Origin: Mycobacterium arosiense ATCC BAA-1401 = DSM 45069
GTDB lineage: Bacteria; Actinomycetota; Actinomycetes; Mycobacteriales; Mycobacteriaceae
Length of the DNA stretch: 64,000 nucleotides
Direction of reading: 5' to 3'
NCBI RefSeq assembly: GCF_002086125.1
Contig: NZ_MVHG01000011.1
Span: 37,891-101,890, forward strand
Below the pieces are notes generated by a model. The model did no database searches and was not told the origin of the DNA. It saw only the letters and a list, made by a program, of their open reading frames with translations. A program made the translations under genes and the position numbers. This document shows, piece by piece, positions 1 to 7,967 of this stretch. The first letter of the stretch is position 1. Every line of letters begins with the position of its first letter.

Positions 1-39
1 GTGAAACTCCCGCCGCCGCAGGGGCGCAGTTCTGGCCGG

Positions 40-1059
40 TTATGAGTGGCGGGTGATGTTGTCATTGATCACGCGAGCAAGTGATGCGCCCGTGGTGATG
101 GTGTTTTGCCCGCACGCGCGCACATCCACCACGACGTTGCGCCGCACACCCATCGCGCGCTCGCACTCACTGCCTTGGTGTTCGCTCGCCCCGGCGGGCA
201 GCAACACCGTGCTGGCGATGCCGTCGGTCTCGCTGATGATCGTGATCGTGGCGTGGTCATCGGGTTGGCCGTTGGTGAAGGAAACGGTGACGCCGGTCAG
301 TCGGCACCCTCGCCACGCCGAGAGCTGTTGGGTGTAAAACTGTTGCGCGGCAGCCTCATCGGAGAACGCCGCCACCGCCTGAATCACCTTGTGGCGTCCC
401 GGACTGGCCTCCATCAGTCCTTGGACCGCGACGCCGGTATACCCCGACCCGGTGTAGGTGCTTGCCAACGCCGGGGCCACGGCGCTGGCGCACTTGGCCG
501 GGTCTATCGACACGTCTGAGGCAAGCGACGTCGCCACCTCACGCGGTCGCATCTGCACGTCGTGGAGTACATTGCCGACCTGGTCGGCAGATGCCAGCAG
601 GCTCGGCAGCGCTGCGATGTCTAGCGCCGGCGCCGCCGGCGAAGCGCTCGGTGACGGTGTCGGCGGCGCCGGCCTACTCGAGCTCGAGGCAGGTGCCCGC
701 GTCGATGACGGCGCCGCCGAGTTCGACGTCGTCGTCGAATCGTTGCCGCCCACCACCACCAGCGTGATCACCACTACCGTGATCACGGCGGTGATCGCAC
801 CGGCAACCCACCAGGGCCAACGCCGGCGCCGCCGCGGCGGCGGGTATCCGATGGGCGGCATGCCCGGACCGCCCACTGGGTAGGGATACGGCGGCCCACT
901 CGGTGGCCCCTGCCAGTGTGGTGGGGCTTGAGGCGGCTGCCAGGCCGGGCCGGGTTGCGGGAAGGATCCTCCCCCCGGCGTCGGTGGCGGCGCTGGTGGG
1001 CGCTGCGGGAGGTTCATCGTCGGCTCATCGCCCTGCCCGGGCCCCCAATCGGTGCTCAT
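40..1059 (-). CDS. Membrane-anchored PknH-type sensor domain protein
   Basis: A 339-aa protein with a Pro/Gly-rich cytoplasmic N-terminus (about residues 15-75), an Arg run (76-80), one membrane segment (about 84-105), a Ser/Pro/Thr-rich linker and an extracellular domain from about 145. The domain resembles the extracellular sensor of the mycobacterial kinase PknH. It has four cysteines, in the contexts AKCAS, RGCRL, SECER and RACGQ, consistent with the two disulfides of that fold. There is no kinase domain, so this is a stand-alone sensor or decoy. The kinase encoded at 8480-10564 carries a similar extracellular domain, so both may see the same ligand. The start is the ATG at 1059. The ligand is unknown. 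Domain assignment is from pattern recognition. Confidence 0.75.
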   Translation of the reverse strand: MSTDWGPGQGDEPTMNLPQRPPAPPPTPGGGSFPQPGPAWQPPQAPPHWQGPPSGPPYPYPVGGPGMPPIGYPPPRRRRRWPWWVAGAITAVITVVVITLVVVGGNDSTTTSNSAAPSSTRAPASSSSRPAPPTPSPSASPAAPALDIAALPSLLASADQVGNVLHDVQMRPREVATSLASDVSIDPAKCASAVAPALASTYTGSGYTGVAVQGLMEASPGRHKVIQAVAAFSDEAAAQQFYTQQLSAWRGCRLTGVTVSFTNGQPDDHATITIISETDGIASTVLLPAGASEHQGSECERAMGVRRNVVVDVRACGQNTITTGASLARVINDNITRHS

Positions 1060-1199
1060 TGCTCTAACCCTGCCTCAATACGGTGAAATCCTCAGTGGGA
1101 TTGCGGATCCAATGCCTCGTCGGCGAGCGGCTGTCGTCGCACCGTGTCGCTGCTCGCTCACCGGGCCCGCATTGATCCAGCACCTGCGTGCGGCTCTGT

Positions 1200-2678
1200 T
1201 CAGGCGTCGGTGAAACGTTGGTAGCACAGGTCGTCGTTGCTGTTGACGACCCCGGAGCGAAATGCGGTGATCCGGGTAAACCCCGCCGGCACGGTCTGCC
1301 CGTTGACGTCGCTGGCCACCAGGTGGTTGGTCAACAGCCCGGCAACAGCTTTGTCGAGGTCCCCGGCAGTCAGGGTCAGCGCATTGCCCGACGGCACCGA
1401 CACCGTGCCAGCCATTTTGCGGTGCGCCAGGCCGGTAAGGCAGGCGGTCCGCAATGCGCTCACCGGTGAATCGAGCTTGAGGCCGCGTTCGTGTTGCACC
1501 GCAAGGACATACCGCGACATCACCACCGACATCGCGGTGTCATCACCCTGGATCAGCACATGACCGGACTGCTCATTACCGGGCGCACCCATCTTTTGGA
1601 GCTGGGCGAGATCGACAGCGATGGTGTTGGTGGCCGGGCAGTATGAGGCGGGCGGGCTGGCTTGGGCGTCAGCGCAGCCGGCGGCGGTATAGGACAGCTG
1701 CGGGGGGCTTTTCAGGGCGAAGATCGCCCCAAGGGTGTCCATCAGCGACGACAGGGTTTGCTCGGTGATCGGCACTTCCCCGGTCTCTAAGCGACCGGAT
1801 TGGTCGTAGGTCAACGCGATCGGCAAATCCCCGCGACGCTGCTTGACCTCGTTGTCGTCGATCGCGGCACACGCCGAGGCGCCTGAGACAAAACCCATCT
1901 GGAAAGCACTGACACGGTCGAGCGCGGTGCCGTGGCCTTCTTCGATCAGCTCCCGATCGTCGGGGGTAAGGATCGGGTCACGCAGGGTGATCAGGCCGGC
2001 CAGTACATGGTCGAGCCCGTCACCGGTACTGAGGGTGAAGCGCGTCGACTTGCCTTCGGCAACCCAGCGCATGTAGACACCGCCAAAGCAGTCCGCCTGC
2101 TGTTCTAGCACGATCGTCGAGGTGCCGCGGGGGGCGATGTTGGCCATGTCCTGAATGGCGTGACCATACTCGTGAGCGAAGATGCCTGTGACCGGCATCG
2201 ATCCGAAATATGTTTTGCCGGTGGGGATAAGCACCCCGCGGTCCCAGGCGATCAGGTTGCAGCGCGGCGAGAACAACGCGTTGATCAGTTTGTAGGTTCG
2301 GTGATGGCATACGGCAGGGCTGGCCGGATCCTCGGAGTCGTAGGAGACGAGTTCGTCGACGGGCTTGAATTCGCCTTTGAAAAATTTGCTGTAGTTGGAG
2401 CGCCAGAAACTTTGAATGTCGTTGACCGACAACAGCACCAAAGTGTCGTCCTCACCATGGTCGGTGTTTTCCACTGTGCCGGTGGGTTGGGGTGCGTCGC
2501 TGCGAGGTCCGCTTGGGCCGTCGACCGCCAGCAGGCCCCCGACGTGGAAAGGGTCGTAGAGCATCGAGGCACCGTGTCCTTTGATGATGGTGGTGCACCC
2601 CGCGGCGGCGACGGCGATCATCGCGACGACGCTGACCGCCGTCGCCGCAGCGACCGCACCGCGCAGTCGGCTAGTCAC
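1200..2678 (-). CDS. Lipoprotein neutral zinc metallopeptidase
   Basis: A 492-aa secreted lipoprotein. The signal peptide ends in an AAAGC lipobox, with Cys28 the predicted lipidated residue. The zinc site HEYGH lies at about residues 168-172 and is followed some 20 residues on by a Glu in LEQQADCFGG, the usual third ligand and ADxFG signature of the neutral zinc metallopeptidase family. It should be anchored to the outer face of the cytoplasmic membrane and act on peptides in the envelope. It lies downstream on the strand opposite to the toxin-antitoxin/Cas12m operon, with about 90 bp between the divergent starts. The substrate is unknown. Confidence 0.8.
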   Translation of the reverse strand: MTSRLRGAVAAATAVSVVAMIAVAAAGCTTIIKGHGASMLYDPFHVGGLLAVDGPSGPRSDAPQPTGTVENTDHGEDDTLVLLSVNDIQSFWRSNYSKFFKGEFKPVDELVSYDSEDPASPAVCHHRTYKLINALFSPRCNLIAWDRGVLIPTGKTYFGSMPVTGIFAHEYGHAIQDMANIAPRGTSTIVLEQQADCFGGVYMRWVAEGKSTRFTLSTGDGLDHVLAGLITLRDPILTPDDRELIEEGHGTALDRVSAFQMGFVSGASACAAIDDNEVKQRRGDLPIALTYDQSGRLETGEVPITEQTLSSLMDTLGAIFALKSPPQLSYTAAGCADAQASPPASYCPATNTIAVDLAQLQKMGAPGNEQSGHVLIQGDDTAMSVVMSRYVLAVQHERGLKLDSPVSALRTACLTGLAHRKMAGTVSVPSGNALTLTAGDLDKAVAGLLTNHLVASDVNGQTVPAGFTRITAFRSGVVNSNDDLCYQRFTDA

Positions 2679-2715
2679 GAGGCAACCTTATCGTCGCAAG
2701 ATCCGCGCGCGCCCC

Positions 2716-2768
2716 GTTCTGTGTGGCCCATGCGCGGGCCGCACAGAACAGCACATGCGTGCTAGTAT
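2716..2768 (+). promoter_or_regulatory. Promoter and palindromic operator of the antitoxin-toxin-cas12m operon
   Basis: An imperfect inverted repeat with 14-bp arms, 2716-2729 (GTTCTGTGTGGCCC) and 2736-2749, one mismatch and a 6-nt centre, covers the -35 region. A TAGTAT box at 2763-2768 fits the actinobacterial -10 pattern TAnnnT and places the transcription start at about 2775, the A of an ATG. That predicts a leaderless mRNA and favours the ATG at 2775 over the GTG at 2769. The palindrome is a natural candidate for autorepression by the HTH antitoxin. The divergent metallopeptidase gene may share control. Confidence 0.55.
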
Positions 2769-2774
2769 GTGCGT

Positions 2775-3362
2775 ATGAACGGTTCGGCGGCGCCCGCGTT
2801 GGGTGCCCTATTGGCCAAGCACCGGATTGACCTCTCGGTGGAGGAGGTTCTCAACGAGCTAGATTCCGCGTTTGCGGCGATCCCGGGAGCAACCACGCTG
2901 TCGAAGACGGAGGTGGACTTTCTTCGCACCCACGCCGAACCCAGCGCCGAGGCAGTCATCGAGACATGGTCGGCCGACGATGAGCGCCAGGCCCGCGCCC
3001 GTGTTGCGTTGCGGCAACTCACCGGCGCGCTTTCTGGATCGGTCAGCATCAAAGAAGCCGCCGCGATCTTGGGTGTCGATCGGTCGCGCGTGTCACGGCG
3101 GATCACCGGAAAAGCGCTATGGGCCTTCGATCTTCAGGGAAGCCGACGCATCCCCCGCTGGCAGTTCCTCGGGAAGGAGCTGCTTCCGGGCTTGGACGTA
3201 ATCGTGCCTGCGATACCACGCGACGCTACCCCCGCGGTCCTGGATGCGTTCATGCACACCGCGCAGCCCGACTTTGACAACCGCACGCCGATCGAGCATC
3301 TGGCCGCCGGCGGTGACGCCGAGTTGGTCGCCGGCTTCCTCGAGGATCTCGGACGCTGGTGA
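2775..3362 (+). CDS. Xre/MbcA/ParS-type antitoxin
   Basis: A 195-aa protein. A helix-turn-helix is visible at about residues 96-115 (SIKEAAAILGVDRSRVSRR). The C-terminus (TPIEHLAAGGDAELV) matches the toxin-binding region of Xre-MbcA-ParS antitoxins, which cap RES-domain toxins. It should bind its own promoter palindrome and neutralise the RES toxin encoded immediately downstream, whose GTG start overlaps this stop (GTGA at 3359-3362). The chosen start is the ATG at 2775, because the -10 box lies about 7 nt upstream. An in-frame GTG at 2769 would add two residues but lies within the -10/start region. Confidence 0.85.
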   Translation: MNGSAAPALGALLAKHRIDLSVEEVLNELDSAFAAIPGATTLSKTEVDFLRTHAEPSAEAVIETWSADDERQARARVALRQLTGALSGSVSIKEAAAILGVDRSRVSRRITGKALWAFDLQGSRRIPRWQFLGKELLPGLDVIVPAIPRDATPAVLDAFMHTAQPDFDNRTPIEHLAAGGDAELVAGFLEDLGRW

Positions 3363-3991
3363 GCCCCCAGCCCAAACCGAAAGCGCCTCGAACACCTCCC
3401 GCGCAGCTCGTCCAAGAACCGCAAGACAGCATCGACTACACCGGCACGCTATGGCGGGTCCACCGCACCGCCGGCGAGCACGTGCTGCCTTGGAACCAAC
3501 TGCGCACCTACGGGCCGCTGCCATCGATGCGGTGGGACCCCCACCCGGGCCCTTCACCTGGCGCACGCAGCGAAGGTGTGCTGTATGCCGCAGCCGATCT
3601 CGCAACCAGCCTGGCCGAGGTCTACCAAACAACGCGCGTGATCGACACCCGCGCAGGCACTCCGACCCTGACCGCCTGGCACCCCCAGCGGCCACTGCAC
3701 CTGCTCGACTTGTCCACAACTTGGCTGCTGCGCAACAGCGCCTCGACCGCACTACTGGCCGCGCCACGCTCGGTATGCCGGCGCTGGGCCCGTGCTATCT
3801 ACACGACTTGGCCTGACCTGGACGGGCTCTACGTCCCGTCGACGATGACCGGGCGGCCCAACATTGTGCTGTGGACCGCGGCCGCCGACTCTATCCCGAT
3901 GATGCCGGCGTTCTCACGCCCGCTCGCGCACCCGCTCGTCTGGTCGATCACGCAAGCAGCAGCTGGCGAGATTGGCTACACGATCTTATGA
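3359..3991 (+). CDS. RES-domain toxin (NAD+ phosphorylase/ADP-ribosyl type)
   Basis: A 210-aa RES-domain protein. Conserved positions are visible: Arg33 in LWRVHR, Tyr76 in GVLYAA and Glu87 in SLAEVY, followed by an NIVLW segment late in the fold. RES toxins of the MbcT/ParT family degrade NAD+ or transfer ADP-ribose and stop growth unless bound by the cognate Xre/MbcA-type antitoxin, here the preceding gene. The start is a GTG overlapping the antitoxin stop. The TGA stop overlaps the ATG of the cas12m-like gene (ATGA at 3988-3991), so translation of the three genes looks coupled. No truncation or frameshift is seen, so the toxin is probably functional. Confidence 0.85.
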   Translation: MSPQPKPKAPRTPPAQLVQEPQDSIDYTGTLWRVHRTAGEHVLPWNQLRTYGPLPSMRWDPHPGPSPGARSEGVLYAAADLATSLAEVYQTTRVIDTRAGTPTLTAWHPQRPLHLLDLSTTWLLRNSASTALLAAPRSVCRRWARAIYTTWPDLDGLYVPSTMTGRPNIVLWTAAADSIPMMPAFSRPLAHPLVWSITQAAAGEIGYTIL

Positions 3992-5850
3992 CCATGGCCT
4001 CCGATGATGAGCCCGTCCAGCCGGGGCCAGTGACACCCGAGGGCGCTATCACCGTTCACACGATGGGCGTCCACTACCGGTGGCAAATTCCTGAGGTGGT
4101 CCGCCAGCAACTGCGGCTCGCACATAGCCTGCGCGAGGATCTGGTCACCTTGCAACTGGCCTATGACGAAGACATCAAGGCGATCTGGTCGTCGTATCCG
4201 ACGGTAGCGGCCGCTGAAGCTCACGTCGCGGCGACCGAAGCGGAGGCCATCGCGGCCAACGAGGCACTGAAGGCTGCCCGCTCCGCAGCCAGAGGCAAAC
4301 GCGTGAACACCGCGATCACCGAGCGACTACACGACGCCAGGACCGCACTCAAAGCCGCACGCCACGCCCGCCGGGAAGCGATCGCCGACGTGAGGCAAGA
4401 CGCCGCGCAGCGCCGCCGCGACCGCGGCGCACAACTGGCGGCCGAGCAGAAAGCCCTCTACCGCACCTACTGCCAACACGGCGACCCGACGCTGTTCTGG
4501 GCGACGTTCAACAGCGTCATGGACGAACATAAGGCGGCGGTGCGCCGAATCCAGCAACAGCGCGCCCAAGGCCGCCCAGCTGCGCTGCGCCACCACCGCT
4601 TTGACGGCACCGGCACCCTCGCGGTCCAACTGCAGCGAACCGCCGGCGCGCCGCCACGGACTCCGATGCTGCTCGCCGATCCCGCCGGGCGCTACCATAA
4701 CGTCCTGCACCTGCCGTGGGTTGACCCCGACCAGTGGGCATCCATGACCCGCGCCGAGCAGCGCCACGCAGGACGCATTACGGTGCGGATGCGATGCGGA
4801 TCCCTTGGGGGCCAACCACAGTGGATTGACTTGCCGGTCCAAGCCCACCGCTGGCTGCCCCAAGACGCCGATATCACCCGCGCCAAACTCACCGTCACCC
4901 GACTCGGCGCCGATCTGCGGGCGCGGCTTTCGATCACCGCGCGGCTCCCCCATCCGACTGTCCCCCGCCGCGGCGATCTCCCCACCCTGGCCATACATTT
5001 GGGCTGGCATGCCATCGATGAGGGTGTCGTGGTCGCGCATTGGCGCTCAGACCGACCAGTGGCGATCCCATCCGAACTGGCCGACGTGATCGTGCCCATC
5101 GTCGAGGGAATCTCGGGCCGCATCATCGCGCCCGGCTCCGTCGGGACCCGGCTAGAGCGCTACGCCGAGATCGCCTCGGCTCGTGATGCGGCATTGAACG
5201 ACATCCGGGACCGGCTGAGCACGTGGCTTGCCGACCAGGGGCCGCGGCCGCATCCGATCCGGCCCGACGAACAGATCACCGCCGCCGATGCTGCGCGGTG
5301 GCGCTCCCCCGCTCGATTCGCCGCCCTCGCGCTCGCCTGGCGCGGCTCCGACCTCGAGATCGCCCAACCGCTTGAAGCGTGGCGGCGGGCCGACAAACTG
5401 TTATGGCAACAGCAAGCGCACGGCCGTGCACGAGCCCTCGGCCACCGCACGGACTTGTGGCGGCGGGTTGCAAGCGCGCTGGTCAGCCAGTGCGGGCGCC
5501 TAGTCGTCGATGACACCAATATCTCCGCCGTGATACGAAACACCATGGAGCACACTAGGATTCCTGCCGACCTACAGCGCCAAATCGATCGCCGCCGCGA
5601 TCATGCAGCGCCTGGCGCTCTGCGGTCGAGCATGGTCGCCGCAGCGACCCGCGACGGCGTCCCGGTGATAGTGGTGCCCGCTGCGGGGTTGAGCCGAATC
5701 CACGCCGGCTGTGGATATGAGAACCGGGTAGAGAGCCGACGGCGGCGCCGCAAGATCATTTGCGCCGGGTGCGGTCGCACCTATGACCCCGATCTTTCAG
5801 CGACGGCGCTGATGCTCGCTCGAGCGGCGCAACCACCGGTGCAGCCTTGA
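3988..5850 (+). CDS. cas12m: Cas12m-like (type V-M/V-U1) CRISPR effector, altered RuvC site
   Basis: A 620-aa protein, close to the ~600 aa of mycobacterial Cas12m. A Lys/Arg/Ala-rich helical N-terminal half is followed by a RuvC-like C-terminal half. RuvC-I is AIHLGWHAIDEGVVVAHW with His337 in the usual Asp position. RuvC-II is LVVDDTNI with Asp508 in the usual Glu position. RuvC-III keeps Asp602 in TYDPDLSATALML. A zinc-ribbon-like insert has His572, Cys575, Cys592 and Cys595. A CRISPR array starts 47 nt after the stop on the same strand. Cas12m family members are known for crRNA-guided DNA binding and silencing without cutting, and the His337 change fits this. The start at 3988 is chosen for the ATGA overlap with the RES toxin; the frame is open upstream to 3871. 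A TnpB-type transposon protein is less likely because of the adjacent array. Confidence 0.85.
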   Translation: MTMASDDEPVQPGPVTPEGAITVHTMGVHYRWQIPEVVRQQLRLAHSLREDLVTLQLAYDEDIKAIWSSYPTVAAAEAHVAATEAEAIAANEALKAARSAARGKRVNTAITERLHDARTALKAARHARREAIADVRQDAAQRRRDRGAQLAAEQKALYRTYCQHGDPTLFWATFNSVMDEHKAAVRRIQQQRAQGRPAALRHHRFDGTGTLAVQLQRTAGAPPRTPMLLADPAGRYHNVLHLPWVDPDQWASMTRAEQRHAGRITVRMRCGSLGGQPQWIDLPVQAHRWLPQDADITRAKLTVTRLGADLRARLSITARLPHPTVPRRGDLPTLAIHLGWHAIDEGVVVAHWRSDRPVAIPSELADVIVPIVEGISGRIIAPGSVGTRLERYAEIASARDAALNDIRDRLSTWLADQGPRPHPIRPDEQITAADAARWRSPARFAALALAWRGSDLEIAQPLEAWRRADKLLWQQQAHGRARALGHRTDLWRRVASALVSQCGRLVVDDTNISAVIRNTMEHTRIPADLQRQIDRRRDHAAPGALRSSMVAAATRDGVPVIVVPAAGLSRIHAGCGYENRVESRRRRRKIICAGCGRTYDPDLSATALMLARAAQPPVQP

Positions 5851-5897
5851 CCCGCCGGCCTAGCGTGCCACTGGCTACAATGACTCACGAGGACTTC

Positions 5898-6038
5898 GCC
5901 CAGCGATCCGGGCCCAAAGGATCGACGGGTCATTCCACGGTTGCCCACGGACTGACAAACAGAGCCCAGCGATCCGGGCCCAAAGGATCGACTCCTTCTC
6001 CGGTTGGCAGGCACCCTGCAACGGATATCGCCCAGCGA
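5898..6038 (+). CRISPR. Minimal CRISPR array: 2 full repeats, 2 spacers, degenerate end repeat
   Basis: Two identical 29-nt repeats lie at 5898-5926 and 5964-5992, beginning GCCCAGCGATCC and ending GGATCGAC. Spacers are 5927-5963 and 5993-6029, both 37 nt. Exactly one period (66 nt) later, 6030-6038 repeats the first nine bases (GCCCAGCGA) and then diverges, as expected for a degenerate terminal repeat. Each repeat contains a perfect 6-bp stem, CGATCC (5904-5909) with GGATCG (5919-5924), around a 9-nt loop, two bases before the spacer. That is where the crRNA handle stem of type V systems lies, so transcription is probably plus strand, from the cas12m side. No cas1, cas2 or cas4 is visible nearby. 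Confidence 0.9.
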
Positions 6039-6156
6039 CGCGCTGCCGCGCATTTCAGAGGCGCGGAAGATTCCTGGTGTCCCGCAGTCAGATTCGTGCC
6101 GGATAGCGACGGCTCTCATTGCTGCTGTCGGTACCGCTGATCGTCGCGGCGCTCGG

Positions 6157-6747
6157 CTACGAGAGGTAGCGCCACATCGCGCACGTTTCCAGCAGCGGCT
6201 TAACCAAGTCCACAACCTCGCCGTAGCTCATGGAGACGTTTCGCATCGTGCGGTTGCCGCCCAACTGGGGCAGGTAGGGCCGCGGCTCTGCGCCGTTGAG
6301 CCGGTCAAGCAGCGCACCGGCCATCTTTTCGACGACTGGCCAGGCTTGTTCTAGTTGGCCCGACCAGTACGGCTCGTTGTCGGGAATGCTTGGGACGACC
6401 TGGATTAGACCCGCATAGCAGGCGCCGTCACTGTCAGCCCCGAAGTCGAATTTCTCAGCGACGGTCTGGCGAAATGACTTACCGTCTTCGTCCGTGTCGT
6501 CCACTGCGTGCGCTGGCTTACCCCACTGCAAGCGGGCCTCTGCCCACGGGCCCGCGTAATAGATGAACGCGGCCTGCACCGGGTGATCGCTTGATATCAG
6601 TACCTTGCTGTTGCCCCCGGACGGACCTCCGTCGATCGTGCCCATGGTGACGGCCATCCGGTCATCAAGTAGCCCGTTGTTCGCAGTCATCAGCGCAGCG
6701 ACGGTGTGGGCCGCCTCGTGGTGCGCGACCGCAGTCTTATCGGCCAT
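6157..6747 (-). CDS. Putative HExxH metallopeptidase-like protein
   Basis: A 196-aa soluble protein with HHEAAHTVAALM near the N-terminus (His10-His14 region), a classic HExxH zinc-binding motif of the kind seen in FtsH/M41-like and other peptidases embedded in phage and plasmid proteins. There is no signal peptide, membrane segment or AAA+ domain. The rest (an Asp/Glu-rich middle and a C-terminus with YGEVVDLVKPLLE) is not recognised. It is convergent with the CRISPR array, its stop lying about 120 bp after the degenerate repeat. Catalytic activity is inferred only from the motif. Confidence 0.6.
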   Translation of the reverse strand: MADKTAVAHHEAAHTVAALMTANNGLLDDRMAVTMGTIDGGPSGGNSKVLISSDHPVQAAFIYYAGPWAEARLQWGKPAHAVDDTDEDGKSFRQTVAEKFDFGADSDGACYAGLIQVVPSIPDNEPYWSGQLEQAWPVVEKMAGALLDRLNGAEPRPYLPQLGGNRTMRNVSMSYGEVVDLVKPLLETCAMWRYLS

Positions 6748-6795
6748 GCCGCGCAGACTACAGACACATACGGTCGGCCCCGGGGAGCCGACCGG

Positions 6796-7716
6796 TTAGT
6801 CGGGTCGGCCCACTTCGTAGTTGCCGTTGTTGTCCAAGAACGTCACGGTGACCTGCCGAGGGGTGCCGTCGACGCTAACCCGGCAGGTGAAACTGGCGCC
6901 CTGCCTCACAGGAACATTCGCGCCGTCATTGCATTTGACGTCGGAAACGTTCTTGTCGCCGTAGCCGGTGACCTCGTCGGTCAGTACGCCTTGGACCTCC
7001 GCTTCGGCAGCCCCGATGTCGAGTTTCTTGGTGGTTAGGAAGCTGGGCTTGGACAAACCGATAGCCACACCCGTCGCCAGGAGCGCGCCAGCCAGTCCCA
7101 GGCCACCCCACAACAGGGCCTTAGACCGCTGAGGGCGCCTGGGGCGTGCGGGTGCAACCGGGCCGTAGGGCGCGGCGGCGTAAGGCCCGGGCGGCGGGAA
7201 GCTGTACTGGCTGGCCGGCCCATAGTGCAGTGGTTGGGGAACGAAACCCGGCTGGGGAACCGCCGGTGCTGATGCGTTCTGGGGCGCAGCAGGCGGATAG
7301 CCCGGTGTAGGGGCAGGCCTCGGATGCTGCGGCGGCGCCGCCGTTGGCGGAGGCCCAGATGGCGGACTGGCTTCCTGGTTCGGGGTCGGCTGCCAGTTCC
7401 CGAGTTGTCCGTACTGTCCGTCGGAAGCGGCCTGGACAGGCCTACCTCGTCGGCTGTCATCTGCGACGTCGGCGTCTTCACTGCGTCGCGGCTCGAGCGA
7501 CGGGGGCGCCACCATTGTGCGCTCAGGGTCGTCAACCAACTGCTGAGGGTTGGGCACCACGACGGTGCATTCTTCGTCGTCGTGCGAGTGCCCGCGGGGC
7601 ACGACCACCGTGCGCTCCGGATCATCATGCGGTGCGACCAGGCGGGATTCTTCGCCGCCTTCTCGCGCCAATGACCCCGAGGCGCTGGTGGTCTCCCCGT
7701 CCTCCGGACTGTTCAT
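6796..7716 (-). CDS. DUF4333 membrane protein with three TVV motifs
   Basis: A 306-aa protein: acidic N-terminus, long Pro/Ala-rich linker, one membrane segment (in KALLWGGLGLAGALLATG) and an extracellular DUF4333-type domain with the typical VSDVKCN and FTCRVSVDG pieces, whose two cysteines likely pair. The cytoplasmic N-terminus holds three spaced copies of DDxExT(V/M)V, with Thr36, Thr51 and Thr67. These look like sites for a PknB-family kinase or for FHA binding. The start at ATG 7716 has GAGGGAG upstream at good spacing; the GTG at 7722 and ATG at 7719 are alternatives. The kinase gene at 8480-10564 is on the same strand just upstream. Confidence 0.7.
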   Translation of the reverse strand: MNSPEDGETTSASGSLAREGGEESRLVAPHDDPERTVVVPRGHSHDDEECTVVVPNPQQLVDDPERTMVAPPSLEPRRSEDADVADDSRRGRPVQAASDGQYGQLGNWQPTPNQEASPPSGPPPTAAPPQHPRPAPTPGYPPAAPQNASAPAVPQPGFVPQPLHYGPASQYSFPPPGPYAAAPYGPVAPARPRRPQRSKALLWGGLGLAGALLATGVAIGLSKPSFLTTKKLDIGAAEAEVQGVLTDEVTGYGDKNVSDVKCNDGANVPVRQGASFTCRVSVDGTPRQVTVTFLDNNGNYEVGRPD

Positions 7717-7967
7717 CATCACTCCCTCGCCTGGCTCATGATGTTACGCAAAGGTGCGTCGCGCAGCTCCTTGCCGGGCAAGGTCGAGTAGAAGCGGGAG
7801 GTGCCGGGATCCGCAGCTGCCGTCCTCTCACCGGTCGTCGCCGCATGCGGCGACCGCGCTCGCGACCCGCGTCGGGCCGAGGCTGGTGGCCACCCCGCCC
7901 AATGGCCGCCCCTGGTGTGCTCAAATACGGGTATGTGGGGACGATTCCGCTGAGCAAGGGCGACTCC

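Noticed and set aside
4327..5040. Long open frame antisense to cas12m
   Set aside because: High-GC shadow of the plus-strand gene without any recognisable domain.
3988..5850. TnpB of an IS605/IS607-type element
   Set aside because: A CRISPR array with type V-like repeat hairpins follows at 47 nt, the RuvC-I Asp is missing, and no TnpA or transposon ends are visible.
5927..6029. Self-targeting spacers
   Set aside because: Reading the window by eye gave no convincing match to either spacer. This was not an exhaustive alignment, so a search is still needed.
5851..6156. tracrRNA or cas1/cas2 near the array
   Set aside because: No anti-repeat beyond the array and no adaptation gene was found in the window; Cas12m systems are not expected to need a tracrRNA.
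7344..7967. Long N-terminal extension of the 135-aa protein
   Set aside because: It runs antisense to the DUF4333 gene and has shadow-type composition; the ATG at 7968 has its own ribosome binding site.
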